A program made the position numbers and the translations under genes. Under the pieces are notes generated by a model. The model saw only the letters and a program-made list of their open reading frames with translations. It did no database searches and was not told where the DNA came from. This document shows, piece after piece, positions 7,034 to 13,970 of a stretch of 15,045 nucleotides of DNA. The number at the start of each line of letters is the position of its first letter. Within the stretch, counting starts at the first letter, position 1. Where the stretch lies: contig JAOUOK010000005.1 in assembly GCA_029880425.1 (NCBI GenBank), positions 1-15,045 of the forward strand. The letters run 5' to 3'. This DNA comes from Gammaproteobacteria bacterium. GTDB lineage: Bacteria > Pseudomonadota > Gammaproteobacteria > UBA6429 > Thiohalophilaceae.

Positions 7034-7361
7034 GCCCCTGAGAAAATCACCAGGGCCTAAATTTCGGCACTTAATGAACCGCTGCGCGTTTCGTCAGTGT
7101 TACCTAACCTGCTCTGCACGTTCTGGCATCGTTGTAAATTCACTCAAATCGGTGACTTACTGATTGTTAGCTCGGCAACTGCTCCTGCATTGTTCTACCT
7201 TCGCCCATCCATGGGCTTGTCCCGTTTTTCGCACAAATTTATGCCTTGATCTTCAGCTTCTCAGGGTGTTTCAGATTCAATTTTGCACCTGAATATTAAG
7301 AACGCATTGCATTTTTAGATGTGGTGGGATGCAGAATGTAACCACTATTTTGGCTGAAAAA
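7034..7361 (-). other. Gene-free 328-bp stretch downstream of engB; possible dispersed repeat, unexplained
   Basis: No convincing reading frame on either strand. There is an imperfect GCCCCTG/CAGGGC hairpin at 7034-7056 and an inverted repeat GCCCAT/ATGGGC at about 7204-7217. Base composition between 7070 and 7230 is richer in GC than the flanking AT-rich spacers. Read on the minus strand it looks like intergenic repeat DNA, but I cannot confirm other copies. No clear terminator for engB is visible; GTGGT/ACCAC at 7320-7345 is weak. Confidence 0.35.
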
Positions 7362-7991
7362 TTATTTTTGGGGGGGAAAATCGAGCCACTGGTCGAGTAC
7401 AGCCTGGGCTTCTTCTAAGCCGGTTCCCTTGAGCGAGGAGAATAGCTGGACGCTGACATTAGCAAGATCCGCGAGGTCACGCTTAACCTTTAACAGGGCG
7501 TTTTGTGCTGCGCCACGCTTGAGCTTATCAGCCTTGGTAAGCAGGATATGAACCGGCATATTGGCATGCATGCTCCATTCGAGCATTTGCTGGTCAAACT
7601 CGGTTAACGGGTGCCTGACGTCCATAAGCAAGATAAGTCCTTGTAATGATTGACGTTCTTGCAGATATTTTTCCAGCTGAATGCCCCATTCACGCTTTAC
7701 TTTTTCCGGGACCTTGGCAAAACCATAGCCGGGTAAGTCGACTAAGCGGCGTTCATCGTCCAGTCGAAAAAAGACCAGGTGCTGGGTACGACCGGGTGTT
7801 TTGCTGATTCGCGCCAGTGATTTCTGGCATGTGAGCCGGTTTAAGGCGCTTGATTTTCCGGCATTTGATCGCCCAGCAAAGGCCACTTCGAGGCCGGTAT
7901 CTGCAGGTGCTTGATCCGGTCGGGGGACGCTTTTGTCAAATTGCGCAATATTGTAGCGGGCTGGGTTTTTTTTAGACTGGGTCAATTTCAT
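7362..7991 (-). CDS. engB: Ribosome biogenesis GTPase EngB (YihA/YsxC)
   Basis: 209 residues, the usual length. All GTPase motifs are visible: G1 GRSNAGKS at 40-47, the G2 region SKTPGRTQ at 63-70, G3 DLPG at 85-88 within [11 protein letters not shown]4 TKAD at 152-155, and G5 SSLK at 185-188. The [19 protein letters not shown] opening is nearly identical to the E. coli YihA pattern. EngB is a TRAFAC-class GTPase needed for maturation of the large ribosomal subunit. The ATG at 7991 is the most upstream plausible start; its ribosome site is weak. It is convergent with the lipoprotein/sRNA block and divergent from the cytochrome operon. The polA-engB-cytochrome c4 neighbourhood is conserved in gammaproteobacteria, but here three extra genes lie between polA and engB. 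Confidence 0.97.
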   Translation of the reverse strand: MKLTQSKKNPARYNIAQFDKSVPRPDQAPADTGLEVAFAGRSNAGKSSALNRLTCQKSLARISKTPGRTQHLVFFRLDDERRLVDLPGYGFAKVPEKVKREWGIQLEKYLQERQSLQGLILLMDVRHPLTEFDQQMLEWSMHANMPVHILLTKADKLKRGAAQNALLKVKRDLADLANVSVQLFSSLKGTGLEEAQAVLDQWLDFPPQK

Positions 7992-8089
7992 GTTACCGGT
8001 TATGAGATTAATTCGCTCTGGGGTATAATAATCAGAATTTACGCGCCGTTTAGCGGGATTATGGTTATAATGCCCCCCAGATTTTTTAA

Positions 8090-8159
8090 TGGTTCTTGAT
8101 TCTGGTATGAACTTTTATTTGAACCAGGTGCCATTTTAGCATGTCATAAGTAATACATG
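8090..8159 (+). promoter_or_regulatory. Inverted repeats in the engB / cytochrome divergent region (putative control region)
   Basis: TGGTTC (8090-8095) / GAACCA (8121-8126) and, closer to the cytochrome gene, CATGT (8140-8144) / ACATG (8155-8159) with a 10-base spacer. TATAGA at 8162-8167 is a possible -10 element for the cytochrome operon, but no good -35 is seen, which would fit activator dependence. These are short dyads in AT-rich DNA and may be chance. Confidence 0.25.
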
Positions 8160-8213
8160 TGTATAGAAATTTTAGGTAGAAATTGAATTTAAAAAACTTA
8201 AGGAGTTTTTAAG

Positions 8214-8516
8214 ATGAAAAAACTAGTTTCACTATCAATCGCAACAGTTGCTTTAATGGGTATGATGTCGACAGCACAAGCTGATATTAAAACTTACCGT
8301 ACTGCATGTGCAGCTTGTCATATGACTGGTGCGGCTAATGCGCCAAAGTTAGGTGATAAAGCGGCATGGGCGCCACGTATCAAAACAGGTATGGATGCGT
8401 TAGTAAATAGTGCAATTAAAGGTAAAGGTGCAATGCCTCCTAAGGGTGGTCGTATGAACCTGACTGACGACCAAATTAAATCTACAGTTGCTTACATGGT
8501 AGACGCATCTAAATAA
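8214..8516 (+). CDS. Small periplasmic monoheme cytochrome c (class I, cytochrome c5-like)
   Basis: 100 residues with a strong AAGGAG ribosome site. A Sec signal peptide with an AQA cleavage site spans residues 1-23, leaving a mature protein of about 77 residues. One heme-binding CAACH motif lies at 32-36 and a likely axial methionine, M74, sits in a GAMPPKGG loop typical of the cytochrome c5/c555 group. It should be a soluble periplasmic electron carrier, passing electrons between the bc1 complex or dehydrogenases and terminal oxidases. It is followed after 22 bp by a diheme cytochrome c4 gene, so the two form an operon. Heme is attached in the periplasm, presumably by the ResB-CcsB proteins encoded just downstream. 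Confidence 0.93.
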   Translation: MKKLVSLSIATVALMGMMSTAQADIKTYRTACAACHMTGAANAPKLGDKAAWAPRIKTGMDALVNSAIKGKGAMPPKGGRMNLTDDQIKSTVAYMVDASK

Positions 8517-8538
8517 TCTTAAAGGTAGTTATTTTCCC

Positions 8539-9144
8539 ATGATCTATAAAACTTTAATCGCCGTTGTCGCTTCAATCGCGTTAACGGGTGTTAGCGTTGC
8601 GGCTGGAAATGCCAGTGACGGTAAAGCTAAATCAGTTAGCTGTGGTGCATGTCACGGTACAGATGGAAACAGTCCAAACCCAGCCTGGCCAAAACTTGCA
8701 GGCCAGGGTGCTGCATATATCGCTAAACAATTAGCTGACTTTAAAGCTAATAAACGTAACGATCCTTTAATGAGCTCCCAGGCAGCTGCGTTGAGTTCAC
8801 AAGATATGGAAGACCTTGCAGCATACTTCTCAAGCCAGACAGGTTCACAAGGTGCGGCAGATGAGAAACTCGTTGCTGCAGGTGCAAAACTGTATCGTGG
8901 TGGCAACAAGAAAAAAGGTGTTGCTGCGTGTATTGCTTGTCATGGACCAACCGGTGCGGGTAACCCATCAGCTAAGTTCCCTAGCCTGAGTGGACAACAT
9001 GCTGCGTACCTTGAAAAAGCAATGAAAGATTTTCGTTCTGGTGCACGTACAAACGATATGAATAAAATGATGCAACTTGTTGCAGAAAAAATGAGTGACG
9101 CTGAAATTGCAGCGGTTGCTTCATATATTTCTGGTTTGCACTAA
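8539..9144 (+). CDS. Diheme cytochrome c4
   Basis: 201 residues with a signal peptide of about 22 residues (SVAA-GNAS). Two homologous class I domains are visible: heme 1 CGACH at 35-39 and heme 2 CIACH at 131-135. Each is followed by the motif of the group (LAGQGAAYIAKQLADFK and LSGQHAAYLEKAMKDFR) and by axial Met candidates, M78 (DPLMSS) and one of M174/M177/M178. Cytochrome c4 is a periplasmic or membrane-associated high-potential electron carrier to oxidases such as cbb3. The gene next to engB is a classic arrangement (also in Pseudomonas). The ribosome site is modest (AAAGG about 13 bases upstream). A strong terminator follows at 9201-9228. Confidence 0.96.
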   Translation: MIYKTLIAVVASIALTGVSVAAGNASDGKAKSVSCGACHGTDGNSPNPAWPKLAGQGAAYIAKQLADFKANKRNDPLMSSQAAALSSQDMEDLAAYFSSQTGSQGAADEKLVAAGAKLYRGGNKKKGVAACIACHGPTGAGNPSAKFPSLSGQHAAYLEKAMKDFRSGARTNDMNKMMQLVAEKMSDAEIAAVASYISGLH

Positions 9145-9200
9145 TTCAATATTTATTTAACCCGCTGGTTAAGGGTTGTTAAATATGAAATAGCAGTTTA

Positions 9201-9228
9201 AAAGGGCGGTTATAAACCGCCCTTTTTT
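9201..9228 (+). terminator. Rho-independent terminator of the cytochrome operon
   Basis: An 11-bp perfect stem AAAGGGCGGTT (9201-9211) / AACCGCCCTTT (9215-9225) with a 3-base ATA loop, then further T to 9228. It separates the cytochrome genes from resB-ccsB, leaving 38 bp before resB, so the latter has its own promoter or depends on read-through. Confidence 0.93.
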
Positions 9229-9266
9229 ATGTAAAGTTTATTAAATAGTCTTTAAAGAATTAAACA

Positions 9267-11267
9267 GTGAATACAGCAAATAAAAAACATACACGCCTGG
9301 GTATTATTTTTGAGTTTTTAAGCTCAATGAATTTTGCTATTACGCTACTGGTTGCCATTTCCTTTGCTTCGGTTATTGGTACCGTGCTGCAGCAAAACCA
9401 GCCTTATAATGATTACATTATTAAGTTTGGCCCATTCTGGCACGAGGTATTTAAAACCCTCGGTTTGTATAACGTCTATGGCGCAATGTGGTTTCTTGCA
9501 TTGCTTGTTTTGCTTGTATTAAGTACCGGTGTTTGTATTTACAGAAATACACCCACCATGTTGCGCGACATGCAGCAGTTTCGATTAAATGTTAAAGAAA
9601 AATCATTACGTTTAATGACTAATACGCAGTCCTGGACTTCGGATAAAGATAGCAATGATATTGATAAACAGGTTCAGCATTATTTAAATTTTAAAGGCTT
9701 CCGTACCCGGGTAAAACAACATGATGATCATCGTGTCATAGCGGGAATGAAAGGCAGCTGGAACCGCTTAGGCTATATCTTTACCCATGCCGGGATCATT
9801 GTTCTTTGTATTGGTAGTTTTCTTGATGGCAGTTTTGGTTTAACCATTAAAGAATGGACCGGCCGTATTATCCCTGAAACGCGTGATATCCGTGCAGATA
9901 AAGTACCGGCAACGGCAAGGTTAAGCCCGCAGGATTCACTTTCATTTCGCGGATCAATTTCATTGCAGGAAGGTTCTTCAAGTAACCTGGTTTTCTTAAA
10001 TATTCGTGATGGTTACCTGGTACAGGAACTGCCTTTTGCAATTGAGTTAAAAGATTTTCGTGTCGAGCATTACACTTCGGGCATGCCAAAATCATTTGAA
10101 AGTGACCTGGTAATTCATGATGATCAACTTGATGAACCGTTAAAGCAAACGATTTCAGTAAACCATCCCCTTATCTATCGTGGTTACGCCATGTACCAGG
10201 CAAGTTTTGGCGATGGTGGTTCAAATCTTTCTATACGTGCATGGCCATTTCGCACGCAAGAAATCCAGGCAATGGATATCAAAGTTGAAGTTAAAAAAAG
10301 TCGTGTTTTAAATACCCTGTCTGGAAAGTACCGGCTTGAAATCGATGACTTCAATATGTTCAATATTTTCCCTAATACAGATGAAGAAAAAGCTGCGACA
10401 GGAAAAAAATTCAAAAATTTTGGACCAAGTTTTAAATTTAAATTACGTGATGCCAGTGGTGTCGCAAACGAGTATCACAACTACATGCTTCCAGTGATGC
10501 AGCAAGGTCGCCTATTCTTTTTATCGGGTATGCGAGGCAGTGTCGCTGATCAATTCCGTTATCTTCATATCCCGGCAGATAACAATGGCAGTTTAAATCG
10601 TTTTATGGCGTTCCAGTCACTATTGCACACTTCGGAAAAAGTGAAACAAATTGCAAAGAACAGTGTCAAAGCTGCGATGTCTGTTGCGAATCAAACAGAT
10701 AAAAAAATGCAGGATGATGTCGTTAATTCGATGATGAATTTGATCACCCTGTTTAACCAGGGTGGCTATATCGCGATTGAAGCAGATATTAAAAAGAAAG
10801 TCCCTGAAGACAAGCAGGTTAATGTTGCAGAAGCTTATGTTAAGATTTTGCAGAATCTGTTACAAAATACCTATCTTGAAGTATTAAAGCAGGAAGGTAT
10901 TGATATCAATAAAGCGGTTAATAATTTTGATAATCAGTTTTATGAAGATGCAGTTTCTGCTTTTGCGGGGATCGCCGCTTACGGCTCACCGGTTTATTTT
11001 CAGCTGGCTGACTTTAAGCACCGTGAATCATCCGGTATCCAGATAACCCGTCACCCGGGACAAAATATTTTTTACCTGGGTTGCTTAATGTTAATCGTAG
11101 GTATCTTTATGATGTTCTATATTTCATATCAACGTATCTGGTTAATTGTAAAACCTGAAGACGGTAAGTTATCGCTTACCCTGGCAGGTTCAGGCAACCG
11201 TAATCAACGTGATTTTGCTAATGAGTTTGACCAGTTAGCAAAGCAAATAGTTAAGAGCAGCTCTTAA
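9267..11267 (+). CDS. resB: Cytochrome c biogenesis protein ResB (System II)
   Basis: 666 residues from a GTG start; the next in-frame ATG (9327) would cut into the conserved opening SSMNFAITLLVAISFASVIGT, so GTG is preferred despite a weak ribosome site (AAAGAA). There are three membrane segments near the N-terminus (about 21-41, 70-92 and 167-188, the last with H174 in a THAGI motif). A large periplasmic domain of about 400 residues follows, then a fourth segment (about 600-622) after a conserved HPGQN sequence. ResB with CcsB/ResC forms the System II heme export and ligation complex that attaches heme to CXXCH motifs in the periplasm. A helical region at about 450-570 is typical of proteobacterial ResB. 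Its natural clients include the two cytochromes encoded immediately upstream. Confidence 0.95.
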   Translation: MNTANKKHTRLGIIFEFLSSMNFAITLLVAISFASVIGTVLQQNQPYNDYIIKFGPFWHEVFKTLGLYNVYGAMWFLALLVLLVLSTGVCIYRNTPTMLRDMQQFRLNVKEKSLRLMTNTQSWTSDKDSNDIDKQVQHYLNFKGFRTRVKQHDDHRVIAGMKGSWNRLGYIFTHAGIIVLCIGSFLDGSFGLTIKEWTGRIIPETRDIRADKVPATARLSPQDSLSFRGSISLQEGSSSNLVFLNIRDGYLVQELPFAIELKDFRVEHYTSGMPKSFESDLVIHDDQLDEPLKQTISVNHPLIYRGYAMYQASFGDGGSNLSIRAWPFRTQEIQAMDIKVEVKKSRVLNTLSGKYRLEIDDFNMFNIFPNTDEEKAATGKKFKNFGPSFKFKLRDASGVANEYHNYMLPVMQQGRLFFLSGMRGSVADQFRYLHIPADNNGSLNRFMAFQSLLHTSEKVKQIAKNSVKAAMSVANQTDKKMQDDVVNSMMNLITLFNQGGYIAIEADIKKKVPEDKQVNVAEAYVKILQNLLQNTYLEVLKQEGIDINKAVNNFDNQFYEDAVSAFAGIAAYGSPVYFQLADFKHRESSGIQITRHPGQNIFYLGCLMLIVGIFMMFYISYQRIWLIVKPEDGKLSLTLAGSGNRNQRDFANEFDQLAKQIVKSSS

Positions 11268-11301
11268 ACGTTTAATCTAAGAATGAAGCAAGGTAAGTAC
11301 T

Positions 11302-12477
11302 ATGTCTGTTCCCAATGAATATATGCACGATGAAATGCAGTCATCTTTTTTCAAGCAGCTCAACCTGTTTGACTGGATCTTTGCAGTACTTTTAGTCGCA
11401 GGTAGTATTTTTGCTTACCAAAAATACTCTCACCTGATGGATGGTTATGAAGTTGGAATTTTATTTTTTACGGCAGCTTCATTAATTGCGTTAGGCTGGT
11501 TATGGAAACCAATGCGTGCGCTAATGTTTTATATTGCCGTGTTAAGTTTATTTGCAATTAACCTCTACGGAGCAGACCTGGCAGCAGCTGAGAATAACTT
11601 TTTCTTAAAGTATTTATTCTCGGGACAGTCCGCCACCATGTGGATGAGTGCCTTATTTGTAATGGCAACGATGGCGTATTTTATTGAATTATTTACGGGT
11701 AATGCCTTTACCGGAAAAGTCGCTGTTGCAATGACCTGGTCTGCCACTGCGATGGGTTTCATCGGTTTGCTGGTGCGTTGGCGCGAAACCTATTTACACG
11801 GTGCTGATATTGGTTATATACCCGTTAGTAATTTATACGAAGTTTTTATCCTGTTCGCGATCATCACCGCGCTTATTTATCTCTATTATGAGAAAAAATA
11901 TGAAACCCGTTCAATGGGTGCGTTCGTGTTACTGGTGATTACCGCGGCGATTGCCTTCTTATTGTGGTATCACTTCGAAAGAGATGCTGCTGAAATTAAA
12001 CCACTGGTTCCCGCGTTACAAAGTTACTGGATGAAGATCCATGTACCAGCGAACTTTGTTGGCTATGGTGCCTTTGCCCTGGCCGCGATGATCGGTGTTG
12101 CGTATTTAATTAAGGACAGCGTGGTAAAACGTAATCCTAATGGCCTGGTAGCATCACGCTTACCTTCACTCGATATGATGGATGATGTCATGCACAAGTC
12201 TATCGCACTGGGTTTTGCTTTCTTTACTATCGCCACTGTACTCGGTGCCATGTGGGCCGCTGAAGCCTGGGGTGGTTACTGGTCGTGGGATCCAAAAGAA
12301 ACCTGGGCATTGATCGTATGGTTAAACTACGCTGCCTGGTTACATATGCGACTTATGAAAGGCTTACGTGGCCCTATCCTGGCATGGTGGGCGGTGATTG
12401 GTTTATTTGTCACCTTGTTTGCTTTTGTGGGAGTGAATATGTTCCTGTCGGGTTTGCACTCGTATGGTGAGTTGTAA
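11302..12477 (+). CDS. ccsB: Cytochrome c heme-handling protein CcsB (CcsA/ResC family, System II)
   Basis: 391 residues, multi-pass membrane protein with an AGGTAA ribosome site. The tryptophan-rich WWD heme-binding motif is intact at 323-335 (WGGYWSWDPKETW). Candidate periplasmic axial histidines flank it: H247 (KIHVPANFVGYG) and H386 in the C-terminal SGLHSYG, with H348 (AWLHMRL) as an additional conserved histidine. With ResB it exports heme and presents it to apocytochrome cysteines. The gene starts 34 bp after resB and is co-transcribed with it. No System I ccm genes occur in the window. Naming varies: ccsA, ccsB and resC are used for the same family. Confidence 0.95.
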   Translation: MSVPNEYMHDEMQSSFFKQLNLFDWIFAVLLVAGSIFAYQKYSHLMDGYEVGILFFTAASLIALGWLWKPMRALMFYIAVLSLFAINLYGADLAAAENNFFLKYLFSGQSATMWMSALFVMATMAYFIELFTGNAFTGKVAVAMTWSATAMGFIGLLVRWRETYLHGADIGYIPVSNLYEVFILFAIITALIYLYYEKKYETRSMGAFVLLVITAAIAFLLWYHFERDAAEIKPLVPALQSYWMKIHVPANFVGYGAFALAAMIGVAYLIKDSVVKRNPNGLVASRLPSLDMMDDVMHKSIALGFAFFTIATVLGAMWAAEAWGGYWSWDPKETWALIVWLNYAAWLHMRLMKGLRGPILAWWAVIGLFVTLFAFVGVNMFLSGLHSYGEL

Positions 12478-12509
12478 TTTTTAATATTTAATTTCTTTTT
12501 GAGAGTCGC

Positions 12510-12526
12510 GTCGGGGGTTGCCCGAC
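12510..12526. terminator. GC-rich hairpin after ccsB
   Basis: GTCGGG (12510-12515) / CCCGAC (12521-12526) with a 5-base loop, 33 bases after the ccsB stop. It lacks a T run, so it is at best a weak terminator, and it adjoins the dispersed repeat. Confidence 0.35.
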
Positions 12527-12530
12527 AGCA

Positions 12531-12736
12531 AGTTACTTTCTTTTGTTTGTCCAAAAGAAAGTAACAAAAGAAAAAGACACTCGGAGACTTGTTGGGATTT
12601 TCAATCCCAATTCCCTCGAATTAAAAGAAAAACAGGCGTTTCGCGAACTCGGGCGATGCTCCGCATTTTTCGCCCTCAAACATGCGCTCACTATGGTTCT
12701 GTTTTTCTTTCAATTCTCAGCTGCGTCTAACGAGAA
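12531..12736 (+). repeat. Dispersed structured repeat, copy 1
   Basis: About 206 bp, non-coding, built of nested palindromes. A 14-bp perfect stem GTTACTTTCTTTTG (12532-12545) / CAAAAGAAAGTAAC (12552-12565) has a 6-base loop. An 8-bp stem TTGGGATT (12592-12599) / AATCCCAA (12603-12610) follows. A 12-bp stem AAAGAAAAACAG (12624-12635) / CTGTTTTTCTTT (12699-12710) encloses a GC-rich core. It ends in GTCTAACGAGAA (12725-12736). The same elements occur in the same order in inverted orientation at 14843-15045. From memory, similar AGTTACTTTCTTTTG elements are scattered through many proteobacterial genomes. Short frames inside (for example 12518-12779) are artefacts of the repeat. Confidence 0.8.
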
Positions 12737-12787
12737 CAGATTATCCCTATACTTTGGTGTTATGATTAATGTCAGCTAACGACCCAA

Positions 12788-12797
12788 AGCAGACATT
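12788..12797 (+). repeat. AGCAGACATT motif, first copy
   Basis: The 10-base AGCAGACATT occurs here before the DJ-1/PfpI gene and again at 13767-13776 after it, in the same orientation. At 13703-13709 the complementary GTCTGCT lies 57 bases before the second copy. Short, so possibly fortuitous. Confidence 0.3.
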
Positions 12798-12882
12798 AGA
12801 TTTAAAAGTGCCAGGTAAAATCTACCTAATTTAGGAAAAAGACAGATTTTGTCTAAATGACGGTTATGTGGCAAATAATCTC

Positions 12883-12910
12883 TTGAGCAATCTACGATTC
12901 AACTTACGAT
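12883..12910 (+). promoter_or_regulatory. Candidate promoter of the DJ-1/PfpI gene
   Basis: TTGAGC (12883-12888), a 16-bp spacer, TACGAT (12905-12910); each box matches consensus at four of six positions. It would start transcription near 12917, about 26 bases before the ATG. An imperfect AGACA/TTGTCT dyad lies just upstream at about 12840-12854. Confidence 0.35.
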
Positions 12911-12942
12911 AATAAAAAACAAACTCTAAAAAGGACTACCTG

Positions 12943-13620
12943 ATGAAAGTACTTATTGTTTTAACCTCACATGATCAATTGGGAGATACTGGTAAACAAA
13001 CTGGCTTTTGGTTGGAGGAATTTGCCAGTCCTTATTACCACTTAAAAGATGCGGGCGTGCAAGTTACGCTGGCCTCACCGCGAGGAGGTCAACCGCCGCT
13101 AGATCCAAAAAGTCACGAACCTGATTTTCAAACCGATGACACACGCCGATTCGACGATGACCAAGCTGCTCAGAAAGAATTGGCGAACACTGCTAAATTA
13201 TCTGAAATGAAAGTAGAAGAATTTGATGCAGTATTTTATCCCGGTGGTCATGGGCCTCTGTGGGATCTTCATAATAACAGTGATTCAATTACATTGATTG
13301 AAGGTTTTATAGCTGCTGGAAAACCTGTGGCGACTGTATGTCATGCACCTGCGGTACTATTAAAAGCTAAGGATCAAAATGGTGATCCGTTGGTTAAAGG
13401 CAAAAAGGTCACAGGTTTTAGTAACTCCGAAGAAGCCGCAGTCGAACTGACAAACGTCGTACCTTACTTGCTCGAGGATCAGCTTCTCGCATTGGGCGGA
13501 GTGTATCAGAAGGTTGAAGACTGGAACTCGTTGGCCGTTGTTGATGGCTTGATTATAACAGGACAAAATCCTGGTTCTTCAGCAGCTGTTGCTGAAGAAT
13601 TGGTAAAAGCACTTAAGTAG
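12943..13620 (+). CDS. DJ-1/PfpI-family protein (type 1 glutamine amidotransferase-like domain)
   Basis: 225 residues with an AAAGGA ribosome site. The nucleophile elbow VCHAPAVLL places the reactive cysteine at C133 followed by H134. The conserved acidic residue that tunes the cysteine is probably E25 or E26 in GFWLEEFASPYY. Other family signatures are ASPRGGQPPLDP (about 45-56), FYPGGHGPLWDL and the C-terminal TGQNPGSS. Length and motifs match the Hsp31-like branch, whose members have glyoxalase III, deglycase-type or chaperone activity against methylglyoxal or oxidative stress; the specific activity here cannot be told. It is cytoplasmic with no signal peptide. It stands alone between the two inverted repeat copies, consistent with a movable stress gene. 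Confidence 0.93.
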   Translation: MKVLIVLTSHDQLGDTGKQTGFWLEEFASPYYHLKDAGVQVTLASPRGGQPPLDPKSHEPDFQTDDTRRFDDDQAAQKELANTAKLSEMKVEEFDAVFYPGGHGPLWDLHNNSDSITLIEGFIAAGKPVATVCHAPAVLLKAKDQNGDPLVKGKKVTGFSNSEEAAVELTNVVPYLLEDQLLALGGVYQKVEDWNSLAVVDGLIITGQNPGSSAAVAEELVKALK

Positions 13621-13904
13621 TTTTAAAGAACATAACGAGGAGCTTAAAGGGATAAATAAAAGGCTATCATCTTTTATTTCCCTCTTAGCTTAATCGTTGA
13701 ACGTCTGCTTTCAGTAATATGTATAGGTATATATTGAATATATTCGAGTGACCTCTACTGGCCGGCAGCAGACATTTGCTATCCCCAAATTAAACCCTCT
13801 ACTGCTCAATATTTTCACAAAATTTGTCATGCATTAACTACTAATGGTGCTAATATTTAAATATCCCCCGCATCATAATAAAAAGACAAAAACAAAGGCG
13901 AGCA
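13621..13904. other. Intergenic spacer with hairpin and short palindromes
   Basis: An imperfect 12-bp hairpin, GGG-AT-AAATAAAAG (13649-13662) with CTTTTATTTCCC (13671-13682), loop 8, lies 28 bases after the DJ-1/PfpI stop and is extended by AGCT/AGCT (13641-13644/13687-13690). It has no T run and may act as a weak or bidirectional terminator. Further right are GTCTGCT (13703-13709) / AGCAGAC (13767-13773), GAATATATTC (13736-13745) and the 12-base palindrome ATATTTAAATAT (13853-13864). No convincing promoter for the micro-lipoprotein is seen, and no gene. Confidence 0.4.
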
Positions 13905-13967
13905 ATGAAAAAGCTTACCTTATTAACTCTTCTATTATCTGGTTGTATTATCGTTACCAAGGAGTAG
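13905..13967 (+). CDS. 20-residue micro-lipoprotein (hypothetical)
   Basis: ATG at 13905, stop TAG at 13965-13967, with AAAGGCGA 5-12 bases upstream of the ATG. The peptide is a complete lipoprotein signal (KK, a Leu/Thr-rich core, lipobox LSGC with Cys at 14) followed by only six residues (IIVTKE), so the processed product would be a seven-residue acylated peptide. Its final codons AAG-GAG-TAG provide the ribosome site of the next lipoprotein gene, implying coupled translation. Size and layout recall colicin lysis and entericidin-type lipopeptides, but there is no sequence match to those that I can claim. It could also be a decayed lipoprotein gene reduced to its signal, or a leader peptide. 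Confidence 0.5.
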   Translation: MKKLTLLTLLLSGCIIVTKE

Positions 13968-13970
13968 TTG

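Noticed and set aside
8109..8135. GAACTT at 8109-8114 as a second sigma-E promoter, before the cytochrome operon
   Set aside because: No TCNNA-type -10 box lies 15-17 bases downstream (the sequence there reads CCATT).
12725..12732. GTCTAACG and its inverted counterpart CGTTAGAC at 14847-14854 as integron attC core sites
   Set aside because: They match the attC R-box pattern but no partner box with the right spacing and orientation is found next to either; they are simply the shared end of the dispersed repeat, and no integrase is present.
12518..12779. Overlapping open frames of 70-78 codons in the repeat
   Set aside because: They run through palindromes in two frames, lack ribosome sites and have low-complexity content; they are by-products of the repeat.
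13853..13864. Palindrome ATATTTAAATAT as an operator or origin-like site
   Set aside because: A pure A/T palindrome in very AT-rich DNA is not significant alone, and no replication gene or repeat array is nearby.
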